Source: JBBEDC01 sp040881505 (GTDB lineage Bacteria > Patescibacteriota > Andersenbacteria > UBA10190). From it: 24,673 nt of DNA. A program made the position numbers and the translations under genes. The first letter of the stretch is position 1. Every line of letters starts with the position of its first letter. Location: contig JBBEDC010000032.1 in assembly GCA_040881505.1 (NCBI GenBank), positions 1-24,673 of the forward strand, in the 5' to 3' direction. The notes beneath the pieces are model-generated. The model was not told the origin of the DNA, did no database searches, and saw only the letters and a program-made list of their open reading frames with translations. This document shows positions 6,052 to 13,460 of the stretch, one piece after another.

Positions 6052-6653
6052 AGCAGCAGGTAGTGGCAATTCATGGGGGGACATCGTTTGATACCCACGA
6101 GGACTATATCGCCTTTATCAAAACGCGCGAACTTACACTGGAGAAACTGAAACAAGGAGAAGACTGGAAAGCTTCGTTAAGCCGCGAGTTGGGGGATGCA
6201 TTTGAAGTGTTGCTGCCCAAAATGCCGAACGGGACGAATGCGCGGTATGTGGAGTGGAGTATTTGGTTGGAGCGATGCGTACCCTTTATGCGGGACGATG
6301 TCATTTTAATCGGCCATTCACTAGGCGGAATTTTTCTGGCTAAATATCTATCGGAACATGCTTTCCCTAAAAGGATTAAGGCAACCCTGCTTGTTGCAGC
6401 GCCATTCAGCGACACTTCGACTGTCGAATCGTTGACGGATTTTGCGCTGCCGTCGTCTTTGAAAATGTTTGAAGGTCAAGGCGGGTCAATTTATTTGCTT
6501 CACAGTACAGATGACCCCGTCGTTCCGTTTGAACAAGCAGAGCAGTATCAACAGGCGCTGCCCAAGGCGCAGCCGGTGATATTCAATGATAGGGCACACT
6601 TTAACCAGGAACAGTTTCCTGAATTGGTTGAGTTGATTCAATCAATCCTGTGA
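6048..6653 (+). CDS. Alpha/beta hydrolase (RBBP9/YdeN-like serine hydrolase)
   Basis: A 201-residue soluble protein of RBBP9/YdeN size. The nucleophile elbow is GHS91LGG (89-94), the acid is in STDDPVVP (D155 or D156) and the histidine in DRAHF (H184), which completes a Ser-Asp-His triad. The N terminus VVAIHGGTSFDT resembles the oxyanion-hole region. The substrate is unknown; the family includes esterases and serine hydrolases with small substrates. It is coupled by 4-nt overlaps to ywbE upstream and to the Pif1 gene downstream (GTGA at 6650-6653). No signal peptide is visible, so it is cytosolic. Confidence 0.88.
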   Translation: MKQQVVAIHGGTSFDTHEDYIAFIKTRELTLEKLKQGEDWKASLSRELGDAFEVLLPKMPNGTNARYVEWSIWLERCVPFMRDDVILIGHSLGGIFLAKYLSEHAFPKRIKATLLVAAPFSDTSTVESLTDFALPSSLKMFEGQGGSIYLLHSTDDPVVPFEQAEQYQQALPKAQPVIFNDRAHFNQEQFPELVELIQSIL

Positions 6654-8161
6654 CCCAGCGAGAGGCACTTCAGATTTTAAAGACTGGAGCTTCGGTGTTT
6701 TTGACGGGCGAGCCAGGTAGCGGTAAGACGCACACGGTTAACGCTTACATTGACTATCTGAAGTCTGCGAAGGTTTCGGTAGCGGTTACCGCTTCCACTG
6801 GCATTGCGGCAACGCATGTCGGCGGGATGACAATCCATTCCTGGAGCGGGATTGGCATTAAGCGGACACTGTCTTCGTATGATATCGATCGGATAGCGAC
6901 GAACGAACGAGTGGCAAAGCGTATTCTCCGCACTGCCGTCCTTATCATCGACGAGGTATCAATGCTGGACGGTCGGGTATTGGAAAGCGTGGACCGGGTA
7001 TGCCGGGAAGTAAAGCAGTCGCAGGAGCCGTTCGGCGGGATGCAGGTAGTATTTGTCGGTGATTTTTTCCAGCTGCCGCCGGTATCGCGCGACGGTGACG
7101 GGCCGCTGCAGTTCGCTTTTTCATCAACAGCTTGGGCCAACCTTCGGCTGGTCACCTGTTATCTGTCGGAACAATACCGTCAGGCTGACCAGGATTTTCT
7201 GGAAGTTCTGTCAGCGTTGCGAGCTAATGCTGTAACGCCTCAGCATCGTGCCCATCTGGACAGTCGTTGTGTAGAAACTGCGGCTACCATGACGCGGCTA
7301 TTCTCCCACAATGTTGATGTTGACCGGATTAACGAGCAGGAGCTGGAAAAAATCGACGCAAAGGCCGTGGTATTTCATATGAAAACGAGGGGCAAGAAGG
7401 CATTAGTGGAGCAGCTGCAGCGGGGTTGCCTGTCACCAGAGCGGCTGGCGCTCAAGAAAGGGGCGGTCGTGATGTTTACGAAAAACAGTCCGAAGAGCGC
7501 GTTCGTAAACGGAACGCTGGGTACGGTCGTCGATTTTCACGAAGATACGCGGTTGCCCATAGTTGAAGTGAAATCAGGCCGGCGGATCCAGACGGAACCG
7601 ATGGAGTGGGTAGTTGAGGATAACGGGCGGGCGCTGGCGCGGATCGTGCAGATCCCCCTGCGTCTGGCTTGGGCTATTACGGTTCACAAGAGTCAGGGGA
7701 TGTCCCTCGACGCGGCGTTTGTTGACCTGCGGCAAGCGTTTGTAGAAGGCCAGGGGTATGTGGCCTTATCGCGAGTGCGCTCTCTGGCCGGATTGTTTTT
7801 AGCGGGATACAACAGCCAGGCACTGGCTGTGCACCCAGAAGTCCTGGCTATCGATAGCGAGTTCCGGCAACAGTCGACAGATATTGCTGCAGCTTTTCAG
7901 AAACTGTCGCCCAAAGAGCTGCAGACCCTACACCGTAATTTTATAAAAGCCGCGGGCGGGCAGGAGCCACCAAAGACATCTTCTGTGACCGATCGTCGGG
8001 AAGCACGCAGTAATGCGTATCGGCGTTGGGAAGAGGAAGATGATGTACTGCTCGCTGATTTACACAAAGCAGGGGAAAGCGTGCAGGCCATTTCCGAACG
8101 GTTTGAACGCCAGCCTGGCTCGATCCGCTCACGTTTGCGGAAAAACGGATTAATAGCCTAA
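6650..8161 (+). CDS. Pif1/RecD-like DNA helicase with C-terminal DNA-binding-like tail
   Basis: A 503-residue superfamily 1B helicase starting at GTG. Motif I is GEPGSGKT (20-27), followed by TASTGIAATHVGG (motif Ia region) and motif II DEVSML (101-106). Near residue 130 is GDFFQLPPV and near 343-350 VHKSQGMSLD (motif V), then YVALSRVRS (motif VI). These define a Pif1-type 5'-3' helicase that unwinds DNA, forks or G-quadruplexes. The last 50 residues (RRWEEEDDVLLADL...) form a predicted three-helix Myb/SANT-like domain ending SIRSRLRKNGLI, probably DNA-binding. The GTG overlaps the hydrolase stop, and no SD is seen. No terminator follows before the convergent dprE2 gene. Confidence 0.93.
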   Translation: MTQREALQILKTGASVFLTGEPGSGKTHTVNAYIDYLKSAKVSVAVTASTGIAATHVGGMTIHSWSGIGIKRTLSSYDIDRIATNERVAKRILRTAVLIIDEVSMLDGRVLESVDRVCREVKQSQEPFGGMQVVFVGDFFQLPPVSRDGDGPLQFAFSSTAWANLRLVTCYLSEQYRQADQDFLEVLSALRANAVTPQHRAHLDSRCVETAATMTRLFSHNVDVDRINEQELEKIDAKAVVFHMKTRGKKALVEQLQRGCLSPERLALKKGAVVMFTKNSPKSAFVNGTLGTVVDFHEDTRLPIVEVKSGRRIQTEPMEWVVEDNGRALARIVQIPLRLAWAITVHKSQGMSLDAAFVDLRQAFVEGQGYVALSRVRSLAGLFLAGYNSQALAVHPEVLAIDSEFRQQSTDIAAAFQKLSPKELQTLHRNFIKAAGGQEPPKTSSVTDRREARSNAYRRWEEEDDVLLADLHKAGESVQAISERFERQPGSIRSRLRKNGLIA

Positions 8162-8288
8162 GGGCGAATGAATAGCGGATATGACTAAACTTGCCTATCC
8201 TGCACGGCAAGCAGTACGGAGGTTCATTCTTGTTCCAGTTTTAGAAACGCACATTCCAATTCTAGAAAAAAGCTGTGTTAGCGTAGAT
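8162..8288. repeat. Intergenic gap with a 14-bp direct repeat at 21-bp period
   Basis: No gene is seen here. TTCCAGTTTTAGAA (8233-8246) and TTCCAATTCTAGAA (8254-8267) are direct repeats with two mismatches, offset by 21 bp, that is two helical turns. A 6-bp inverted repeat CTTGCC/GGCAAG (8190-8195, 8206-8211) has no T tract. The gap separates two convergent genes, so these are not ordinary promoter operators. Confidence 0.4.
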
Positions 8289-9023
8289 CTATAAGCTCAG
8301 TTTTTTAAATATGGATTCTGGAATATTGCGGATAATGAGCATGATGTACCGCCAGAACCAGGGCAGATATACGATGTCCTTTTGTTTTTCGATTGCGCTG
8401 ACAATGCCGCGGGCTACAACATCAGGCTTAACCCAGAGCAAGCCTTTCTTGAAATCGCGTGTCATGGGCGTATCGACAAATCCTGGCTTTACCGTAAGGA
8501 CGTGTACGTTCTTTTTGGCTAGCCGGTTGCGCAGGCCGGAAAGAAATACCGACAATGCGCCTTTGGCGGTGCCGTAGATGTAATTGCTTTGGCGGCCGCG
8601 GTCGCCGGCGGGAGAGGATATGGCGGCGATAGTGCCGGTACCTCGTTTTTCAAAGTAGTTGGCTAGGCGGGTGAGCAGTGAGGCGACGCTGATGAAATTA
8701 ATGTCGAATTCTTTAAGCGCTACAGCGAAATCTTTTTCGCCGGCTTTTTGATTTCCTAATGTACCGTAGGCGATAAAGGCAATGTCAATGACGCCAAGAT
8801 TTTGAGCCGCTTCTGTAACAAGGGGTTGATGTTGGTCTCTGTCAGTTAGATCAAGTGTCTTGATAAACACTGCTTTGGCGCCTCGTGTTTTTGCGTCATC
8901 AGCCACGGCCTGCAGACGGTCAGTATTTTGATCAACGAGAAATAGCTGATGCCCTTTAGCGCTCCAGATACGGATGGTGGCCTGGGCGATAGCTGAGGCG
9001 GCTCCGAAAATAATGATATTCAT
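8289..9023 (-). CDS. dprE2: Short-chain reductase, DprE2-like (polyprenyl-P 2-keto-pentose reductase)
   Basis: A 244-residue SDR enzyme. The nucleotide loop is GAASAIAQA (7-15). The catalytic residues are N109 (FDIN), S136/S137 (AAISS), and Y150-x3-K154 (YGTAK). GAASAIA and the serine-tyrosine spacing resemble DprE2, which reduces decaprenylphosphoryl-2-keto-ribose to the arabinose epimer with NAD(P)H. The partner DprE1-like oxidase and a phosphoribosyltransferase fusion lie upstream on the same strand, which supports this assignment over a generic SDR. It has its own promoter because a terminator at 9066-9093 would block readthrough. The predicted transcript is leaderless. Confidence 0.82.
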   Translation of the reverse strand: MNIIIFGAASAIAQATIRIWSAKGHQLFLVDQNTDRLQAVADDAKTRGAKAVFIKTLDLTDRDQHQPLVTEAAQNLGVIDIAFIAYGTLGNQKAGEKDFAVALKEFDINFISVASLLTRLANYFEKRGTGTIAAISSPAGDRGRQSNYIYGTAKGALSVFLSGLRNRLAKKNVHVLTVKPGFVDTPMTRDFKKGLLWVKPDVVARGIVSAIEKQKDIVYLPWFWRYIMLIIRNIPESIFKKLSL

Positions 9024-9030
9024 AATTCGT

Positions 9031-9058
9031 ATCGTATATGAGGGGGTAAAAATGACAA
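9031..9058 (-). promoter_or_regulatory. Leaderless promoter of dprE2
   Basis: On the minus strand TTGTCA (9058-9053), 16-nt spacer, TACGAT (9036-9031), then 7 nt to the ATG at 9023. There is no SD. Confidence 0.5.
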
Positions 9059-9065
9059 ATAAAAA

Positions 9066-9093
9066 AGCGCAGGTCCTGAGCGGGACAGGCGCT
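9066..9093 (-). terminator. Terminator of the membrane-protein cassette
   Basis: On the minus strand AGCGC (9093-9089) and GTCC pair with GGAC and GCGCT across a 2-nt internal mismatch and a 6-nt loop, followed by a T-rich tract (TTTTTTATTT, 9066-9057). The stem overlaps the stop codon of the gene at 9538. Confidence 0.8.
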
Positions 9094-9538
9094 ACTGGTG
9101 ATTGATGGAAATCTCCTTGGGCAAGCGCGACTCGCTGTTCGTTCCGAGGGAGATTAAAGCTTGCCTACGCAGCCTGTTGTAACAGGTCACGCTGTCGGCC
9201 AACTTATCCCTGATATTCCGAAGGCGCTGCGCTTTCTTAGAAGAATGCTTCGCTGAGGTGTTTTTGACCAAGGCCGCTTCCATGTCCCTCCAGAGGTCGA
9301 TCTCTTCCTGTATTATTTCCAGCGAAGTCACAAACATCTTTGTCTCGACCTTCTTTTGCCTGCGCTGACTGCTGGTGTTTCGCCACCAGCTAAAGAGGGA
9401 GGTGAGGGGAAAAATCAGAAGGACAATGAGCAGGAGGACAACGAAGAGGGAAGCAACGCCCATAGACATTGCTACACGCTCCGGGGTGTCATCGAGTGGG
9501 AGCGCGATGCTGCAAAGGATCAACAACAAGCTGTGCAT
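9092..9538 (-). CDS. Membrane-anchored protein of unknown function (self-contained cassette)
   Basis: A 148-residue protein that I do not recognise. The N terminus is hydrophobic (about 2-14), followed by a long transmembrane segment (about 24-49, rich in V, L, I) ending FSWW. Then comes a basic stretch (NTSSQRRQKK) and a helical, charged cytosolic domain (about 62-130). The ATG at 9538 is chosen over the upstream TTG at 9565 because AGGAG (9546-9550) sits 7 nt before it. A TTGACA promoter overlaps the dprE1 stop codon, and a strong terminator overlaps this gene's own stop. Codon choice favours C-ending and AGG codons, unlike dprE1 and dprE2. It interrupts the arabinose-donor genes and is probably an acquired unit. 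Confidence 0.72.
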   Translation of the reverse strand: MHSLLLILCSIALPLDDTPERVAMSMGVASLFVVLLLIVLLIFPLTSLFSWWRNTSSQRRQKKVETKMFVTSLEIIQEEIDLWRDMEAALVKNTSAKHSSKKAQRLRNIRDKLADSVTCYNRLRRQALISLGTNSESRLPKEISINHQ

Positions 9539-9579
9539 CCTAGGTCTCCTAGCGGGCACAAACAAAAGAACTACGCCCT

Positions 9580-9607
9580 ATACTATAAATCGCCCCTCTT
9601 TTGTCAA
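9580..9607 (-). promoter_or_regulatory. Promoter of the membrane-protein cassette
   Basis: On the minus strand a perfect TTGACA (9607-9602) overlaps the dprE1 stop codon. After 16 nt comes TAGTAT (9585-9580); TATAGT two bases earlier is an alternative. A leader of about 35 nt with SD AGGAG precedes the ATG at 9538. Confidence 0.55.
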
Positions 9608-10902
9608 TTTTTTGTTACCCGTCTCCAAAAGCTGGACGAGATCTTGGGGTCGATATATTGCTGAAATTCCTGCCACCGTGGGTAGAATGTTTGAAACGCT
9701 TTCGCAGACATGTGGGCGTCCTTAGCTGGGTTCACCTTGCCGCCAGCATTAATGACAATGGTATCAAGTTCCTCTAATAGATCATTCAGTCCGGGAACGT
9801 TCGGAAAATCAAACAATATGTTAAGCCCCGGTGCCGAAAAACTCATCATGCCAGGAGACGCTTTCTCACCAAATATTTTGAGAACAGTAAGCGGTGAGGT
9901 AAGGCCTCGTTTGTGTACAGTTTCCAAAATGGTGCGGATGGCAGCCACGCCTTGGTCGTGCGGGATGACAGCTTGAAATGATTGAAATCCACGGGAGCCG
10001 TACAAGCGGTTCCAATACTGCAACACATCAAGCGGATAGAAGAACGGATCATAGTGCACCTGTTTGCTCGCTTTAGGTGAAAGCTGTTTGTGATAGTAAG
10101 CGAGGTTAAATGCTTTTATGACAGGTAGAGAGATAAGCCAATTAGGAGCGTTTACGGGCATTGTAAATTTGGGTGCGCGATATACATCACCCATATCCTT
10201 GCCACTTTCCTTGGCCCAGTTAGCTCGCATAAACAACCCGCGTCCCAGCTGTTTTCCGCTTACGCTCATATCAATCCATCCGACAGTGTGTTCGTGGGAC
10301 GTATCTGAGCTACGGGACAGCTCTACAAACTCTTCCAGTGATCCCACCTTTATTGTTTCGCTATCCAGATACAGAGATGGAATTTTTGTTAGTTGAATTT
10401 CTGCCCAGGTGATAATTCCGGTAAGGCCCAGCCCCCCGATTGTGGCGCGGTAATAATCAGGGTGTTCGGTTTGAGAGCAAATCAGACGGGTGTTGTCAGA
10501 TCGCAACAATTCAAACTGAGTGACGTGACAGCCGAAAGATCCAACGCGGTGATGATTTTTTCCGTGAACGTCGTTGGCGATCACGCCCCCGAGGGAAACA
10601 AACTTCGTGCCGGAGCTGACCGGCATAAACCAGCCGTGCGGGATAACGAGTTGGAGGATGTCTGCAACAGTGACGCCACTTTCGGCCCGTAGAATACCGG
10701 TGGTTGTATCGAAGGAGATAAAGCGGTTGAGGAGCTGTGTACTCACAACGGTTCCGCCGTCATTGAGGTTCACGTCGCCATAGCTACGTCCCTGGCCGAA
10801 AGGGAGCACAGAACTTGCTTCGGGAAAGGGATCCGTCCGCCAGAATAGATGCTCAACAGATTGTTTGACGTGCGGATATTGCCCCCAAGACTGATAGGTC
10901 AT
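9604..10902 (-). CDS. dprE1: DprE1-like FAD oxidase (decaprenylphosphoryl-ribose 2'-epimerase subunit)
   Basis: A 432-residue flavoprotein with a FAD-binding-4 N-terminal domain: GQGRSYGD (36-43), SGTKFVSLGGVIANDVHGKNHH (97-118) with the histidine group that contacts FAD in DprE1, and a D-arabinono-lactone-oxidase-type C terminus. It matches Mycobacterium DprE1 through the C-terminal AKDAHMS motif (K394 aligns with K418) and FYPRW. At the position of the benzothiazinone-target cysteine (C387 in M. tuberculosis) this protein has L363, within PGLNILFDFP. It oxidises polyprenyl-P-ribose at C2', the first half of epimerisation to arabinose. Its ATG overlaps the stop of the UbiA fusion gene (ATGA), so translation is coupled. 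No FAD-fold frameshift is seen. Confidence 0.93.
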   Translation of the reverse strand: MTYQSWGQYPHVKQSVEHLFWRTDPFPEASSVLPFGQGRSYGDVNLNDGGTVVSTQLLNRFISFDTTTGILRAESGVTVADILQLVIPHGWFMPVSSGTKFVSLGGVIANDVHGKNHHRVGSFGCHVTQFELLRSDNTRLICSQTEHPDYYRATIGGLGLTGIITWAEIQLTKIPSLYLDSETIKVGSLEEFVELSRSSDTSHEHTVGWIDMSVSGKQLGRGLFMRANWAKESGKDMGDVYRAPKFTMPVNAPNWLISLPVIKAFNLAYYHKQLSPKASKQVHYDPFFYPLDVLQYWNRLYGSRGFQSFQAVIPHDQGVAAIRTILETVHKRGLTSPLTVLKIFGEKASPGMMSFSAPGLNILFDFPNVPGLNDLLEELDTIVINAGGKVNPAKDAHMSAKAFQTFYPRWQEFQQYIDPKISSSFWRRVTKN

Positions 10903-12335
10903 ATCGCGAAAAAGATAATGACTAATGCCGTGCCGGCTGTGGCGTAACTCATAGTATCGTGGGCGGCGAATACAATCGGATCTTCATTCATGCTGCCGTG
11001 TAAGGTAAAGCGCCAGATGCGGGCCAGCCAGATGGCGAATATGGGGATAAGGAGGAGTAGTAAGAGAGGAGTGGCATAGAGTGGCGTGACAGCGGGACTG
11101 GTCGTGTAAAATCCCAAAACGATGAGGGAAATGACGCTGCTGCCGATACCGACATTCGTAAGCAACTTTCTGTGTTGGACTTTATAACCTCGGCCGACTG
11201 CTTGCGTCTTGCCTTGCTTTTCCAGGTTGTATAGCTCAGAGGTGCGTTTTACCAGCGCTAAGCTTAAGAAGATGAAGGCGGCAAAGATGAATAGCCAGAT
11301 AGAAGTGGGAATGCCGGTTGCGGCGCTGCCGGCAAAAACGCGTAGAACGTAGAGGGAAGCGAGGACAAATACATCAACGAATGGAATGCTTTTTAGAAGC
11401 AGGGAATACGCAACGTTTATTATCACGTACAGCCCCAGCAGTCCTAGAAAACTCCAAGGTAGTAGCAAAGCGATAAGGAGGCTGAGAGCTGGCATGCCCA
11501 GTAATGTAAATACCGCTATATCAATCGGCAGCGTGCCAGCGGCCAGCGGGCGGTGGCGTTTGGTGAGATGTTCTCTATCTGACTCTAGGTCCATGAGATC
11601 GTTGAATAGGTAGACGCAGGAAGCAGTCAGGCTGAAGGCAAAGAATGCGAAGAGTGCGTTAAGAAGTAGTGACATATCGGTAAATGCATGGGCGGTAAGC
11701 AAGGGGAGGAATATGAGGAGGTTTTTTACCCATTGGTGAACGCGCAGCTCGTGCAAAAATACCTTGATATCGAATCGGCCGGTTTGCCGCAGAAACTGTT
11801 TGCTGACATGGCCGATCTCCTCTGCCTTGCGTCGTACCCAGGGACCAGTGTTGACGACAATGATTTTGCGAGCGGCCGGCCAGACGCGCAGATCAGCAGG
11901 CGCGTTTCCGGCATAGTCAAAGCCCCTATCCCCAAAACGCCGCACAAGTACTTTCCTCTTCCCGTGTCCTGAAAGATTGTCGACGCCATTGCTGCCGATA
12001 ACCTCGTCGATAAAGCCCAGGTGGTCGGCGATATCCTGGGCGATCAGCTTGTCACTTGCGGTGGTGAGGATAAGGCGTCTGCCTTGTTTCTTTTGCTCTT
12101 TAAGCCACGTAATGAGTTCCTCGTTGTAGGGCAAAAGAGCGACGTTGATTGATGAGTGTTTAGCAACAGCGCGTTTGAATTGCGCTCGGCCATCTCTTAT
12201 ATATAGCCAGGCCTTTATAGCTGCCCACGGACTTCGCTTGAGCCACGTAATATATGCTTCCACCAAAGTGTCGGTATATGTAAGCGTGCCGTCTATATCA
12301 ATACAAAGAGGCACGTTTTGGTCCGTTTTTGACAT
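10899..12335 (-). CDS. HAD phosphatase - UbiA prenyltransferase fusion (polyprenyl-P phosphoribosyl synthase)
   Basis: A 478-residue two-domain protein. Residues 1-185 are a HAD-type phosphatase with DIDGT (13-17), LTTASD (90-95) and YAGNAPADLRVW (141-152). Residues 193-478 are a membrane UbiA domain with about eight helices; motif RVHQWVKNLL (198-207), the Mg/diphosphate motif NDLMDLESDREH (245-256) and KRHRPLAAG (259-267) match decaprenyl-phosphate phosphoribosyltransferase (Rv3806c type). The UbiA half would attach phosphoribose from PRPP to polyprenyl phosphate. The HAD half would plausibly remove the 5-phosphate, giving the substrate of DprE1. It is first in the operon, with dprE1 coupled behind it. 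The predicted transcript is leaderless. Confidence 0.88.
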   Translation of the reverse strand: MSKTDQNVPLCIDIDGTLTYTDTLVEAYITWLKRSPWAAIKAWLYIRDGRAQFKRAVAKHSSINVALLPYNEELITWLKEQKKQGRRLILTTASDKLIAQDIADHLGFIDEVIGSNGVDNLSGHGKRKVLVRRFGDRGFDYAGNAPADLRVWPAARKIIVVNTGPWVRRKAEEIGHVSKQFLRQTGRFDIKVFLHELRVHQWVKNLLIFLPLLTAHAFTDMSLLLNALFAFFAFSLTASCVYLFNDLMDLESDREHLTKRHRPLAAGTLPIDIAVFTLLGMPALSLLIALLLPWSFLGLLGLYVIINVAYSLLLKSIPFVDVFVLASLYVLRVFAGSAATGIPTSIWLFIFAAFIFLSLALVKRTSELYNLEKQGKTQAVGRGYKVQHRKLLTNVGIGSSVISLIVLGFYTTSPAVTPLYATPLLLLLLIPIFAIWLARIWRFTLHGSMNEDPIVFAAHDTMSYATAGTALVIIFFAI

Positions 12336-12341
12336 ACCCCG

Positions 12342-12350
12342 ATGGTAGCA
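12342..12350 (-). promoter_or_regulatory. Extended -10 promoter of the HAD-UbiA gene
   Basis: On the minus strand TG-C-TACCAT (12350-12342) ends 6 nt before the ATG at 12335. The same bases read ATGGTAGCA on the plus strand, which could be mistaken for the mscS start. Confidence 0.5.
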
Positions 12351-12375
12351 GACCGCTTTGAGAAATTCGACAGTG

Positions 12376-12384
12376 TGTTAGGAT
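12376..12384 (+). promoter_or_regulatory. Extended -10 promoter of the mscS operon
   Basis: TG-T-TAGGAT ends 8 nt before ATG 12393. TTGAGA at 12358-12363 is a possible -35, 15 nt upstream of the -10. No SD is present, so the transcript should be leaderless. Confidence 0.5.
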
Positions 12385-12392
12385 GGGTATAT

Positions 12393-13451
12393 ATGGAAGG
12401 GCTTGGTTCACCATTTTGGCAATATGAGCTGTACGGCAACACTGTGCTTGACTACGCACTGGCACTGGTAGCGTTTGTTGTTCTGGCAATTTTACTGCGA
12501 TTGCTGAAAGCAGTTTTGATGCACTGGTTGGCACAGATTGCCAAGAAGTCAAAAAACGATGTTGATAACGCGGTATATCGAGTACTGAACACTATCAAAC
12601 CGCAGTTCTATTGGTTCATCTCTTTCTACTTTTCTTTGCAGCTGCTGGAGTTTGCCGATAAAGCGAAGCGGATAGTAGAGATTATTTTGGTTATCTGGGT
12701 GACCTATCAGGTTGTTCTTGCGATTCAGATATTTTTGGATTACTTCGTTGAGAAAAAACTGAAGAGCGCGGATGCGAAAGGAAAAGAGGTCGTTGCTGGA
12801 ATTGCCAGCGGACTATTTAAGGTCTTGCTGTGGTCAGTAGGGATATTATTTGTTCTCTCTAACCTAGGCGTGAATGTTACCTCTCTGATCGCGGGGCTCG
12901 GTATTGGAGGGATTGCGGTAGCGCTTGCGGCTCAAAATATCTTGGGAGATCTCTTTAGCTCGCTGGCAATATATTTCGACCGTCCGTTTGAAGTAGGAGA
13001 TTACATTGTCAGTGGAGATGTAAGCGGGACCGTGAAAAAAGTAGGTATTAAGACGACGCGTATCAAGGCGTTGTCTGGCGAAGAGATTGTGGTGCCGAAC
13101 AAAAATTTAACTGACTCACGCATCAAGAATTACAAGCGCATGACGGAGCGGCGCATTGCGATGGACCTCGGCGTAGAGTACGGCACGTCGCAAAAACATA
13201 TGCGGGCTATTCCTGGCATGATTGAAAAAACAATTGAAGCGATCGAAGATTTGCGATTCGGACGAGCGCACTTTAAAACATTTGGCGATTCGGCCTTGAT
13301 GTTTGAAGTCATATTTTATGTTGAGTCCCGCGAGTACGATTTATATATGGACCGACAGCAGGAACTGTTGCTTGCATTGAAAGGACAATTTGAGAAGGCC
13401 GGAATTGGAATTGCCTTCCCAACCCAGACTGTGCATCTGGTTCAGGAGTAG
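12393..13451 (+). CDS. mscS: MscS-family mechanosensitive ion channel
   Basis: 352 residues from ATG 12393. Four hydrophobic segments are followed by the pore helix and beta domain: GVNVTSLIAGLGIGGIAVALAAQNILGD, then FDRPFEVGDYIVSGDVSGTVKKVGIKTTRI and GEEIVVPNKNLT, as in MscS. The channel opens under membrane tension and releases solutes during osmotic downshock. An in-frame ATG at 12342 exists, but it lies inside the divergent HAD-UbiA -10. The promoter at 12376-12384 would place the transcript start at 12393, so the shorter form is preferred. The next gene, lgt, begins 9 nt after the stop. Confidence 0.92.
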   Translation: MEGLGSPFWQYELYGNTVLDYALALVAFVVLAILLRLLKAVLMHWLAQIAKKSKNDVDNAVYRVLNTIKPQFYWFISFYFSLQLLEFADKAKRIVEIILVIWVTYQVVLAIQIFLDYFVEKKLKSADAKGKEVVAGIASGLFKVLLWSVGILFVLSNLGVNVTSLIAGLGIGGIAVALAAQNILGDLFSSLAIYFDRPFEVGDYIVSGDVSGTVKKVGIKTTRIKALSGEEIVVPNKNLTDSRIKNYKRMTERRIAMDLGVEYGTSQKHMRAIPGMIEKTIEAIEDLRFGRAHFKTFGDSALMFEVIFYVESREYDLYMDRQQELLLALKGQFEKAGIGIAFPTQTVHLVQE

Positions 13452-13460
13452 CGCTTATAT

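Noticed and set aside
8190..8211. CTTGCC/GGCAAG hairpin as the terminator of the Pif1 operon
   Set aside because: The stem is only 6 bp with a 10-nt loop and no T tract on either strand.
9539..9565. TTG start of the membrane cassette gene
   Set aside because: AGGAG (9546-9550) lies 7 nt before ATG 9538, so the downstream start is preferred.
12342..12392. Longer mscS start at ATG 12342
   Set aside because: This ATG lies inside the -10 of the divergent HAD-UbiA gene, and an extended -10 sits 8 nt before ATG 12393.
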